64,000 bases of DNA from NCBI GenBank assembly GCA_001632425.1, contig KV425559.1:567525-631524 (forward strand), written 5' to 3'. Position numbers and translations under genes: made by a program. Below are positions 45,380 to 56,383 of the stretch, piece after piece. The notes under the pieces are model-generated. The model worked only from the letters and a program-made list of their open reading frames with translations. It ran no database searches and was not told the origin of the DNA. How positions within the stretch are numbered: position 1 is the first letter of the stretch; the number at the start of each line of letters is the position of its first letter. This DNA comes from Neolentinus lepideus HHB14362 ss-1. Lineage: Eukaryota > Basidiomycota > Agaricomycetes > Gloeophyllales > Gloeophyllaceae.

Positions 45380-45775
45380 TAACAGGATCAGAGACATGGT
45401 GTGCGCTTACATCCAGCATCTATATTCCTGCGTACCATCAATCCCAGACCGCAAATCTATTATAGCGCACAGAAGATTCACATAGTAGGTTAGGATGGCG
45501 ATCATGTCTGCAATATTATACGCGTTGAGCTGCAGCTGTCCCGGAGACTCTGCTCGGTTGACGGATGGTACCCTCATGAAGTATACCGTGCCTTACGGAA
45601 AATGAAGGTCAGTGTTGACCCCAGGATCAAGAAGCGTCTCTGACAACAGGACATGCGGATATCGAACACGAAAGGGCCTCCCACGCAGTGCAACGTTCTG
45701 TAGGCTGGCAAGCTCCTGTAATTCGAGTGCTAAGCGCGCAGCTATGCATGAAGTGGCACTCTAATCGAGAAGCAG
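45380..45775 (-). pseudogene. DUF6533 remnant 1 (C-terminal exons only)
   Basis: Recognisable pieces: AWEAL (about 45690) with a shifted VFDI just after it, a 16-nt exon homolog at about 45600-45585 reading T-V-Y-F, and an exon-10 homolog at about 45540-45490 (NIADMIAILTYY). The donor after the 16-nt exon reads GA instead of GT, and the segment between AWEAL and the RDG motif is mostly deleted. Related to gene B immediately downstream in coordinate order. Confidence 0.6.
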
Positions 45776-46014
45776 CCCAACGATAGGGGATTGAAGCGAG
45801 GAACAGACAATGAGTCGCGAGGAAGCGAGGGAAACGAGTTGGCCCTGAATACGTTTGGCAGACACTCATGATCCACTCGAATATAGTCTTTTAATGGAAT
45901 CCTAGTTAACATGAATATGTTTGGAGGCATAAAAGGTAGCACAACGCGCACGCTTTTTAGCTCCTCGATATGTTGCTTGGTAAAACATTCCGAATTGCCA
46001 TTCACCATTTGATC

Positions 46015-47615
46015 TCAGCACAACTCATCATCCAACACACTCGTTTCCTCTCGACGCCATTCCATCTCGATTCCTGTTGAGACAGGCTTTTGTGAGAATG
46101 AAAAATTTGGTGCTGTTTTGGCATTTGTAGTCTCATGCAAGCGGAGCATGAGCCTCGACACAGCAAGCACAGAGATGCTATTGACAGGATAGGTAAGGGA
46201 TTACAATCAGTGATCAAGAGAGACAGTAACATTATTCAAGCTCACTTCGCAGAAGGTCTAGCCAAGAAACCTTTCCAGGGTGTCTACAAGTGCACCGGAT
46301 ATAGCAAGATACTGACATGGGTGAAGGCAAGAATGCTTACATCGGCCAACTACATGCATAGCAGGTTTCACAAGAAGTTTCCATCATGAAAAAAAGCTAC
46401 TCACATAGTAGGTCATGATATTTGCTAGATTCACTGCAACCATGACCCTGCAAAATATGTGCTCGCGGATTCGAACTCGCAGAACAACATTGATCCAAAG
46501 GGTACGCACAAGAAGTATATTGCGCCTGGGCTCAAAATCAAATTCAGAGCCACAGATGCCATGGATTGTAAGCATCTGCGTACCGTCACGGATAATGCAA
46601 TGAACCAGTGAGTGCCGCATTTTCCCTCTCCAACCGTTTTCTTGGATACCCTTGATGAGAACCATGATAAACATTAGAACATCCATGGCTAACAAGACCT
46701 CCCATGCTCTTGCTAGGCCTACAAAACTTGAACTCATCCATTCTGGTAGGCTGAGTCGCAATACGTACCGGCACCTCTATGTTCGAGAATTATGGAAATT
46801 GCACAGATATTTCCAAGTGGTCCACTCACCTATCATTGCAGTTCGCAGTCTCCTGCTTGCCATTAGCAGCAATACGACTAGAGATGGTGATCCACTACAA
46901 TATTCAGTGGGCGACTGCGGATATTGCTAGAGTATCTTACACCACCAATGGCACAAACAGTAATGCTCGCAGTACATAAGATGGCTAAAGCAGCGCGGCT
47001 TTGATTGTACAAAGCATATACACGCAGCATCATCAGGACTGGAGGCATAAATTCAGTGAGGAACGGGTGATGCTATCCCATAAACCTCTTACCGATGACG
47101 AAGAGTTCAGTGATAGCCAGAGAAACTTCGCACCACTTTAAATAATGCCTACAACTGGCCCCGAGTCAGTGCGGACATTTAATTTCACCAACCATCCTCG
47201 GCGAACCTCTGCAAAAAATTGATAGTTAGTATCACCGCGACTTCTTGAGAGTCATCGAAACCACTCACTGAATTATTGAGTGTAGTGAACGGTACTGCAA
47301 TAGTTGTAACATTTGAAGCGAGAGCGAAGTAACGATTAAATAGAAACAGGATCTTTCCAACTCTGGCATTGCTCCGCCATATAAAAAAGATCTCAGAGTT
47401 GAGGGTAAGGACGTGATCGTAAAAGAGCAGTGCTGGAAGATGGATTCATATTTCCCTACGAAAGCTGTCTCGAGCGCACAGACCTAGAGTGGCACAGTGG
47501 ATGCAAAATTCTACAAACCTAATAGAATGGGTCAACAGCCGACAGGTAGAGCGGGATATCTCTTGCGGACTCACGCTGAGTAAGGGACGAGAGAGTCAGA
47601 CATTGATGAAGTCAT
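46015..47615 (-). CDS. DUF6533 seven-TM-like membrane protein, gene B
   Basis: 292 aa. N-terminal signature FYDHVLTLNSEIFFIWRSNA and LFNRYFALASN, then CRHYLKW, MMLRVYALYNQSRAALAILC, LARAWEVLLAMDVLMFIMVL, RDGAIYFLVMVAVNLANIMT and VSRLMLRLHE. Exon lengths in order: 41, 35, 164, 2, 62, 98, 65, 8, 135, 16, 43, 9, 38 and 163 nt (879 nt, 293 codons). Key small exons: 2 nt at 47208-47207, 8 nt at 46776-46769, 16 nt at 46525-46510, 9 nt at 46349-46341. An alternative 20-nt exon at the 2-nt position (47208-47189) also keeps phase. Integral membrane protein of unknown function. Confidence 0.87.
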
Positions 47616-48177
47616 AACACAATACGAAGGAGCACCTCGCTGTAATTCCTGCGTTGCTTTATCGTTACGAGGAGCTTCTTATTACCTCTTTCCAAGTCGA
47701 GGATGTGAACAATCACAGCCATCCACATCACATGAATGATAAATCACAACTATCAGCACTCACATCTGGTCCCAGATTGCGACTCGATCTGAGCTAAATA
47801 TGTCTCTCTCTCAAGATCCTGGCCATTGCACAGCACTCATCGCAGCCATTTTCTGTTCCCGGTAACGAGAACCATGCGCGGCAAGATCGCGGGACCACAT
47901 CCATCTCATTTATTCTCTGGGCATGACACGTGGAGATGGGACTGGTCATCAGGAATCATGATCGAGGTAAGCTCACCATATGCTGCCACTATGCAGACCG
48001 GGATGGTGACCACAGATGAGCTACGAACTTCGCACACGTGATATGGACATTTGAACTTGAATCCAATAACGGCAATAAATCATGAGTTATTTCTATCATG
48101 TATGTATCAATCAATGACATCCCGTGGATCAGTTACGACGGACAGCATCCTCGAGCAATAGTACTGACGGCCTCACT

Positions 48178-48800
48178 TCAGACTCGGCGAACAGACACGG
48201 TCGCATGATTCTGCCCCCGAATGCTGCGCTGACGGAGACGAAGGTCGTAAGGGGATTGTTTCCTGGTTCCTGGCAGTCGAGTTCTCGGTGTGGCATAGCT
48301 GCGCAGATGGAGCATCAAGCGAGACTTCATCGTGACGGAGATACTAGAAAGGAATGGATTGGTGAGCATGACGCTCGGGATTGATAGTTCAGAAAAGAGT
48401 ACTTACATGTTCGCGAAGCCAGCCAGTGAATCCCGTAAGAGAGGCTAAATGTTGCAAGTGAATCGGCGATTGTCCACCCAATCGTCGTAACCGGAAGAGA
48501 TATAAAGATTGTCAGGATTTTCACGAACTTCGATGTGCGCATGACACTACAGACTGACTTCAGCTACCTACACTCGAAGCGGCTGCTGAATTATACCTAT
48601 GAAACAAGGCTGAAACAGAATACAGCATTCACAGGCTCCGTTAATGCCGTACGCAACTCGCAATCCCATAAAACCATTGAGATCGGAGTTGTGCTATGTG
48701 CGAGGAGTCGCGACCTTCCCAACACTAAGCGGTGTCGCCCAAATAAGCTGTATCTCAGATGCGAAGGTGAACAGGTGGCCGTAGAATAGAATAAATGGGA
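48178..48800 (-). pseudogene. DUF6533 remnant 2 (C-terminal exons)
   Basis: The 3' exons are recognisable: VMRTSKFVKILTIFISLP (exon 10 and 11 equivalents fused, about 48542-48487), a 38-nt exon PLLRDSLAGFANI (about 48443-48406), and ISVTMKSRLMLHLRSY to the stop at 48178. Upstream the 16-nt exon equivalent seems to be 13 nt and the AWE exon and DUF6533 domain were not found. Probably a 5'-truncated copy. Confidence 0.55.
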
Positions 48801-49895
48801 CCATCAGTTAGGCCGCGATACTTTTTGTTTTTTCTACCAGCCAATCAACCGGAGAAATACTCACGAAATTGAGAATGACGCTTTTCGTATTCAGAGAGGA
48901 GACCAACTAGTGCAAGACTTACTCGACTTGCTTATCTTGCATCATGCCCTGTGACAGCAGCAGCGCAGCGTCCAACAAAGGGAGCCTAGCCGCGCCCGAG
49001 TCCAGCGAATGGTCACTAATACTCTTATAGTGCTTATGTTCGCGGTCATTTCAGATGAAGAATGCCTGGAAAATGGCCTCGCGCTGAGTATTAGAGGAAG
49101 AGATCGCAGCGGTGACGGAATACTGCTGAATCGGTGAGTGTATGACGGCTTCAGTTGATGGCCTCTTATATGTGCTGGACCGACCCGGTAAACTGTCACG
49201 AACATTCCATGGGCAGCGTAGGTGGTTGAAGAGTATGCTTGGCAGGTGCCAGCGGGCTGCAGCGGCGCCGGAGTAGGTTAATGAGGAAGATCATCGACCA
49301 GGAAATGTTCAAGACGTTTCGATGAGAAACGTGTGGACACTCAGAGCGCCAACTGCAATGCCGTGAAGGGCGGGTAAGTCAACCAATAAGCTAGTATACA
49401 AGTATCGCATACCTATACGCGTATGGCATACACTCCATTTACATAAAAAAACATGACAGATTGTAACCGTAAAGCCTGGATATGGTCGAAGTATAGACGG
49501 CTTGGAAGTCCACGATATCAGAACTAGAGAGACATGCCGCCGGTCGTATCCGATCAATATGTGACCTCGAAGCATGAAGAGTAATATCCGAGTTCTGCAG
49601 GGAATCGGTACAACGCAATATTTGTATCTCAATCATACAGGACGCGACATTTTGGAGCGAAGAGGCAGTAACCGCACAGCCATCAGATAATACTAATAGT
49701 TACAGTAATCTATATATATCGGATGGCAAGGTTACCGATGGAAGCAAGATGGAAGCGGCACGCTGACCATCTCGCGGCCGGTCCATAAGTTCGAGCGCAG
49801 GCAATCCTATGTATGAATTGTCCACTATACAATACAATTATTTATTTCCTGTCTTCTTCACAACGCAATCCTACACGGTAAGAGTCCTCCTCCGT
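48801..49895. other. Intergenic, no gene recognised
   Basis: 1.1 kb between DUF6533 remnant 2 and cyclophilin. Minus-strand open stretches (49205-48942, 49632-49309) have no recognisable domain. Confidence 0.45.
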
Positions 49896-50551
49896 TTACA
49901 CGGTGCCGGAGTCAGCGATGGCGATCTTGGCCTTGGGCTGACCAGAGGCAGAGCCGTATGACTCGACCTTCTTGACGATATCCAAACCCTCAACGACCTC
50001 GCCTGGATGAGTTCTTATTAGTAAAGCGGTTAGACATCATACGAGTAGTACAAACTCACCGAAGACAACGTGGGCACCATCAAGCCACGAAGTGACGACC
50101 GTGGTGATGAAGAATTGCGAGCCATTGGTGTTCTTGCCGGCGTTCGCCATGGACAAGATACCTGGCTTGGTGTGCTTCAACTGGAAGTTCTCATCTACAG
50201 CAAGTATTCTTAATCAGCGCATGTGTATCGGGTGATTATCTGATGCATTGACCTGCAAATTTCTCGCCGTAGATCGACTTGCCACCGGTACCGTTGCCTT
50301 TGGTGAAGTCACCGCCCTGCAACATGAAGTTGGGGATGATACGGTGGAAGCTAGAGCCCTTGTAGCCGAAGCCGTTCTGGCCGGTGGCGAGCTCGCGGAA
50401 GTTACGCGCTGTCTTGGGCACGACATCGTCGTAGAGCTTGAAGACGATGCGGCCAGCGGGGGCGCCGTCGATGGTGATGTTAAACTGGAGACGGACACAT
50501 TTGTGACATAATGTTTGGGCGCGGAAATGAACTTACGAAGACGTTGGCCAT
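49896..50551 (-). CDS. cypA: Cyclophilin A (peptidyl-prolyl cis-trans isomerase)
   Basis: 162 aa in four exons: 50551-50537, 50484-50253, 50194-50060 and 50002-49896. The sequence carries the complete cyclophilin core: [30 protein letters not shown] (with the active-site Arg and Phe), [13 protein letters not shown] and [12 protein letters not shown]. Length equals that of cytosolic CypA. It catalyses proline isomerisation and is the cyclosporin receptor in fungi. The first coding exon is only 15 nt (MANVF). No signal peptide or targeting extension, so cytosolic. Confidence 0.97.
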
Positions 50552-51161
50552 TACGGAAAAGATAAATCGATGAGGAGGGTGTGGTGCAGTTGAAAGAACT
50601 GCAGAGCCTTTATAAGTGCAGGAAACGCGCGGGGATTACCGATCGGAGATGATCTCTCGCGATTCGGGTAGATTAGGCCAAGCGACCGTGGAGCAGGCTC
50701 CGGGTGGTCCCTACCGGACTCCCATTTCCCACAATTGATGGCCTTCCTTGCATCCAGCCTTGCAACGTCAGGACTAGGTGCGGATACACCGCAACATATT
50801 CACTTTGGAGAGGGTCTGGAACACGAATCACGGTATCGCTCAGCTATCGTTCAGCAAGTGCGAAAAATCACATCAAGTGTAAGGACAATGATGATTTAAA
50901 CTCTATGAATATCCAGGACTTGTGGGAGGCCGCTGACGAACAACTTAATAAGCAGCAAGAGTTGTCTGAAATCCCGCTGCAGTCCTTGCGCGCCCATCGT
51001 AGTGAGGTGGAGACGATACCTGTGCGAAAGTATCGCGCCATATCATCGATATCGAGGATGATGCAAGGGTTTCTATTCCTGCGCAAATGAACGTGTTTGG
51101 ATACACCTGACTCCAGCCAAGGCATATTACCCGCACTCGCCAGGACACCGAAGACGCGAAG
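50552..51161. other. Intergenic, divergent promoter region
   Basis: 610 bp between the divergent cyclophilin and permease genes; both promoters should lie here. No other feature was recognised. Confidence 0.5.
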
Positions 51162-53433
51162 ATGGTGGCTTCGGAATCAGAGCCGCTCCTAGATCGGCAA
51201 GGGACAACAGCCGATGTTACTACGGGAGAGGGGAGATACCACGATGAGGACGATTGTTCGTTCCGTTTGACAATAGCATAGGCAGGAATTGATCATATTT
51301 CATACAGGGAACGATGGGGAAACCCTCAGTGAAGCCCCAGAGTCTCGCAGACGTATCGGTGAGTTTATGAGGCCTTAACATCGATAGATGGTCTAGACGA
51401 GCTAGAGATAAGGTGTCGTTAGCGCCATATTCTTGATATTCAATCGTATCATCGGTACTGGGTAGGGGAGTAACACTTGTGTTCAATTTCGGTGCTGATA
51501 GCTCTTTAGGATCTTCTCGACGCCGAGTATCATACTCAGATCGGCGGGCAGCGTAGGGGTGACCATGCTCATGTGGGTCATCGGTGCCGCCATAGCTGCC
51601 ACCGGTACTGCGGTGTATGTAGAGCTTGGAACTGTGAGCCTGAATCTTGGCTAGAATGTGGTTACGGGTTAACCGGCTATTCAGGGCTTACCGCGCAGTG
51701 GTGGCGAAAAGACCTACATGGAATACATATACAGAAATCCCAAACTCCTTGTCTCGTGCATCTATGCGTCCTACGGCTTGTTTGTAGTGCACTGGAAAAC
51801 TGATTATCAAGGTCCGGACTAAGCTAATCTTACTTACAGGGCTGGTTGTCAGCCAATAGCACAGCCTTTGGTCAATGTGCGTATAACTGTTAATCATTGT
51901 GCCAAAGTGAACAACTCCCTCCATCAGACGTCCTTCACGCCTTTGGCGTAGTTCCGGGAACATGGAACGTCCGACTCGTCGGCATCGCCTGCATCACATT
52001 CTGCCTCATCATGCACGGCGTGTTCATGAAATGGGGTGTGCGTATGCAGGACGCGGTAGGCTTCTTCAAGGTCTTCATTCTCCTTGCGATCATCGTCTCC
52101 GGAATATTTCACCTCTTCGGTGTCCCCGGCTTTGAGCTCGAGGACGGTGTCGAGGTCCCGCACAATCTCGAGTGGGACAGCATGTGGCAAGGGACGACGC
52201 AAGATGTCAATTCGCTTGTGACCGGGATGTTCAATGTAGCTTGGTAAGGTCCACAGTCTAGATGCATGGAGACTTGTCTGAAGCGCCGGCTTTTAGGGCA
52301 TATATAGGATATCACAATGCGAACTATGTTCTCTCCGAAGTAAAGAACCCGATCAGGACGATCAAGATTGCGGCACCGGTTGCTGTCTTCTTTGTGACCA
52401 TGGTTTACTTGTTGGTCAATATAGCGTACTTTGCAGTCGTCTCCAGGGACGATATTCTTGGGAGTCGGCAGATTGTTGCGTCAGTCTCTCGTTAGGATGA
52501 GTCTCATGTGCATCTAACATCTTTTGATTAGGGCGCTGTTCTTCCGGAACTTGTTCGGTCCGAAGGTTGAGCAGGCACGGCATCACATTCACTCCAGCGA
52601 GTTACTATCTGATGTAGATGCATCGCAGACGCTCAGTATTATTATTGCATTGTCAACTCTTGGAAACATATCCGTCACCCTCTTTGCCTATGGCAGAGGT
52701 CTGTAAACGCAGACCTTCGGCAGACATATCGCTGACGCGATATTGATCCAGTCGTCCAGGAGCTCGGTCGTGAAGCCATTATTCCATTCTCGCCGTTTTT
52801 CGCGAGCAACAAGCCTTTCGGCACACCACTTGCAGGACTCATGACCCAAGCTCTTGTGTCTTCCGCGATCATGATCGCTTCACCGCCTGGTGATGCATAT
52901 CTGTTGATGTTGAGTCGTACGTGTCACTGCTTTTGCTTGACTGCGCTGTGTTGACCGTCGACATGACTACAAGTGTCGGCGTACCCGCTGGCGATCTTCA
53001 ACACACTCGTATCGGGCGGCTTGCTACTCTTGTACACGCCGGCGTACAAGTCTTACCACTGGCGAGCGCCTTTTCGGGCGTATAAGCCTGTTGTGTCGTT
53101 TTTCTTCCTCTCGAACCTATTCCTGGTCACTGCACCGTTCATTCCGCCCGCGCCCGGGTTCGAGCAATATGAACATTTACCGTATTGGGTGCGTCATCTG
53201 CTACCTTGGGATAGGAACTTTATCGACCAAGTCTGTGCCAGTCTCACGCCGTTGTCGCCCTATCTATATCACTGATCGGGATATGCTATTGGTTTGTCCG
53301 CTTTAACTTGTTGCCACGGAGAGGTGGGTATAAACTCCGGAGGCAATGGCTCAAGGCCGAGGATGGGATAAAGAGATCAGTGTTTGTGAAGATACCTGAC
53401 AAGATACCTAACGAGGTTCTGGTAGAGGATTAG
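51162..53433 (+). CDS. Amino-acid permease, APC superfamily (Mup1/LAT-like)
   Basis: Multi-exon transporter of about 540 aa. The start MVASESEPLLDRQ at 51162 is followed by a 54-nt intron and an acidic N-terminal tail. Transmembrane landmarks: SAIFLIFNRIIGTGIFSTPS (TM1, the substrate-binding GTG loop), VGVTMLMWVIGAAIAATGT, LPRSGGEKTYMEY, HGVFMKWGVRMQDAVGFFK, AYIGYHNANYVLSEVKNPIR, IALSTLGNISVTLFAYGR, and near the end SHAVVALSISLIGICYWFVR before KIPDKIPNEVLVED and the stop. This order matches fungal high-affinity methionine (Mup1-type) and L-type permeases of the plasma membrane. The region 52580-52640 is read through in frame and may hide an intron. Confidence 0.9.
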
Positions 53434-53783
53434 AACATTTCACTGTATTTCTCCTGGCAACTAGCGTTGGATTGACATACTCTGAACTGAATCCCGCTAT
53501 AGCCTCGGGTCTTGCAGTGCCATCCCATTCATTCTTCGCCGACTCGGAGAACAAATAGGGATCTATCGTCTCAAATCACGGATGCGATCTACGCTGGATC
53601 ATCGCCATGATCGACCAGAAGACTCAAAATAGAGCTCAGCGGAGATGATACTAAGCTTACATTTCTCATCAACAAGATGAGCCCCAAGTAACAGATGTGA
53701 ACGGAAGAAGCAGTCGTACTTATAAGATGTGTTGCATCACGAGACGAATCTTAGGCAGCTGGTTCGTGCCCATTACATTCGTT
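53434..53783. other. Intergenic, promoter of DUF6533 gene C
   Basis: 350 bp between two genes on the same strand. No other feature was recognised. Confidence 0.5.
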
Positions 53784-55342
53784 ATGACCGAGGCGCTACA
53801 AGTGTGAGGTTTTCAGAGCATCCGACTGCAATGGCAGCTCATTTATCTTAAACAGCTGGATCCATCAAAGCGCTATCTTACTATCACTGGGTACGTGTTT
53901 CAATTTCATGACGGCTACGTACGTAACCTCATGTATCATCCCCAGTTGTACTCTACTATGATCATCTTTTAACATTGTCAAGCGAAGTCACCTTCATCTG
54001 GAGGGCCCGCTTTTCCTTAGCGAAAGCGCTCTTCGTGGCCAACCGATACCTGGCTTTTTTGGCGAATATCGTGTTCGTTTACTTTGGTGTCCAAGCTTTG
54101 CACACGGATAGGCTAGCATTTCATATTTCGCCTGATTTCCCTATATCCTTTAATTGACTCAATGTTTGCCCTTTCCAGCTGTAATCTTTCGACATCATTC
54201 CATCAAGCAAGCATCATAGTAAGTCAGGTAATCGTGTGCCGTGAGTCCCCCTTCTGTTTCTAAATCAGCACGCTAACTACGATAACATTAGTCGTGCTTG
54301 TCCTTCGCACGCATGCGTTGTACGGTCAGAGCCGGCGCATTCTCCTTCTAATTTTTGGGGTCGGATTCGTCCTCTTAGCCATAATATCCGTACGTTCTAC
54401 CTAATGATTGATCGTTCGAGAACGGTCTCAATAGCTTGCGTCCCTTCAGTGGTCACTATTCAATCAAGAATCTACTAAAGCGATTGCTCCTGGTTGCCTA
54501 AATGGAGCAACGACGACAACGTGAGTGTGAGTCTCGGGTTGAATCTGTATTACTCACGTTTTGAGCTTCGACCATGGCAGAGGACGAAGTAAGGGCCGTT
54601 TCTTTCCATCGCTTCCCTTATTCTTACAACCCTTATCAGGGTTGGCATACGCATGGGAAGCGCTCCTTGTATTCGACACCCTAATCTTTGGGCTCACGTT
54701 GAAGATAGCGCTGTCACGGGGACCCAGTAGCCTACGATTGAAGGATGTGTCAAGGATGATGGCTTTGATTCTGTGGGACGGTTAGTCTTCTAATAATTAA
54801 TATTTGCGGCGTCTGGAGTGGCTGAAGTGTCAGTTACAGGGTCGATGTACTTCGCGTGGGTCCCAATGATTCACGATTGTTGTCAATGCCGACAAGGGAT
54901 CTCGTTAGTCTCATGGCGCTCGTCAATTTCGCAAATATATTGACATTTTATGTTCGTGTTCAGTCTGTTTCGCATATGTACTAATTCCCACTCCAATCGT
55001 CTTGTAGCTCGCCCCCGTATGAATCTCCTTTTCGCTTTCCTGTCAAGGGATGACTCTAACTTCTGTGGATGATGACTATAGCCTATACTGAAAGGTGTCC
55101 TTTCAACGTTTGCCAATACGTGAGTATCACCCATCTCATTGCAAACAGCTTCTTGGCAGCTTACACGAACCTTTAGGTTCTCCGTTACACTAGTATCACG
55201 CTTGATGCTGCACTTGCACCAGTTTGCGAATTCTGGAAGACAGTCCGTATTCGAGAGCAGCTGTGCAACCTATCCCAACGACCCTTGGCCTCCTCGAGCC
55301 GTTATTTTCTCAGAAGGATCTAAAACTTTTGGGCCTGTGTAA
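53784..55342 (+). CDS. DUF6533 seven-TM-like membrane protein, gene C
   Basis: 290 aa. Signature LYYDHLLTLSSEVTFIWRAR and VANRYLAFLANIVF, then VLRTHALYGQSRRILLL, YAWEALLVFDTLIFGLTL, LMALVNFANILTFY and TLVSRLMLHLHQ. Exons: 53784-53803, 53856-53890, 53946-54111, 54179-54240, 54292-54389, 54450-54520, 54581-54588 (8 nt), 54640-54780, 54840-54855 (16 nt), 54909-54951, 55008-55016 (9 nt), 55082-55119, 55177-55342 (873 nt, 291 codons). Exon 3 is 166 nt where genes A and B have 164 plus a separate 2-nt exon, and its donor is GC (AG|GCTAGC). All phases close without any frameshift. Function unknown. Confidence 0.88.
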
Positions 55343-55724
55343 CACACGCGTCTGTTGCGCGCGTGTATCTTCGAGTTGTATCTCACTGCATTAATAGTGT
55401 GTACATAACTGTATTTTTGGCCTCATCATTTACGTCGGTGATGTACTATGGATAATATTTTCCGATTCCACCTCCGAGGGATCCCATGCAAAATATAAGG
55501 CTTTGGAGCGTGGAGTCTAGACGATCGTGATGCGCCTGTCACGCTTCGGCCATCACACTCCGCACGTGACATGACGCGGAGTGGCGTATATGATGTCAAG
55601 CTAAGCCAGTACGTCTCCATCCAAGCGTGTATATAACACATGTCTCGGTGATGCTGATAACTTCGCAACACTCACGCCCACCCTAGCCGACAACTTTAAC
55701 GACAACAATCTTAATACGTTCACT

Positions 55725-56383
55725 ATGTCTGAAAACGCAGCCACCAACTACCGCCACAATGACTACGTTGGCAGCGACGCGAACGCGGCTCGCATCCCCG
55801 GTGCTGAGAATGCTACCACTGGTCACTTCTATACGGCGGTCTTCCCAAAAGGTTCGTTCTCTTTAATCGCTTAAGAGGGCATAGTGTTGAAGAAGCTCTG
55901 CAGAGACGCCTCAACAACACCAACAACAAACGGCACCCCGTCGAGCTGAGGAGCACCTTCCAGCTCCTACTGGTAGAGATCGGCCTCCCGCGCATGACCA
56001 GGGCCCGAACGCTGACCAGATCCGTGCTGTAAAGGCTTCAGGTGAGTCGACTCCGTCGTTCCCTGTCTACTTACCGGAGGATATTGCTTACTTGAATCGA
56101 TACAGAATTGCAGCAGAGAGCGGAGGGCGGACTAGATGCTTTGGCACAACCACGTATTGGTGACATCGTGGTCAACCAGGACCCATACGCCGAGCGGACC
56201 GCTGTTGGCGACACGCTCACGGGTGCGACATCGAAGGACGTGCACGGCGGGCTTGGCTACCCTGGATCGGGTCAAACAAGTAAGGAGGTGCACAATGATG
56301 GGATGCCCCATCGGAAGAGGCAACCACTGGGCAAGGACCAGTTCGGCTCGAATGAGATACCGCGGGAGGAGCCACCATATTAG
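55725..56383 (+). CDS. Small hydrophilic, disordered protein
   Basis: 180 aa in three exons: 55725-55851, 55904-56041 and 56106-56383. No transmembrane segment or signal peptide. The protein is rich in Asn, Gln, Ala, Gly and charged residues; it contains GAENATTGHFYTA, a Gln-rich PQQHQQQ stretch, and GDTLTGATSKDVHGGLGYPG near the C-terminus. The Gly-rich polar composition recalls LEA-like or stress-induced basidiomycete proteins, but that is an impression only. A clear upstream TATA-like AT stretch and CAAC-rich leader precede the start. Confidence 0.8.

Noticed and set aside
50214..50511. Overlapping open frames on both strands at the cyclophilin exon
   Set aside because: Shadows of the strongly coding cyclophilin exon; their translations are low-complexity Ser/Thr or Val/Glu-rich.
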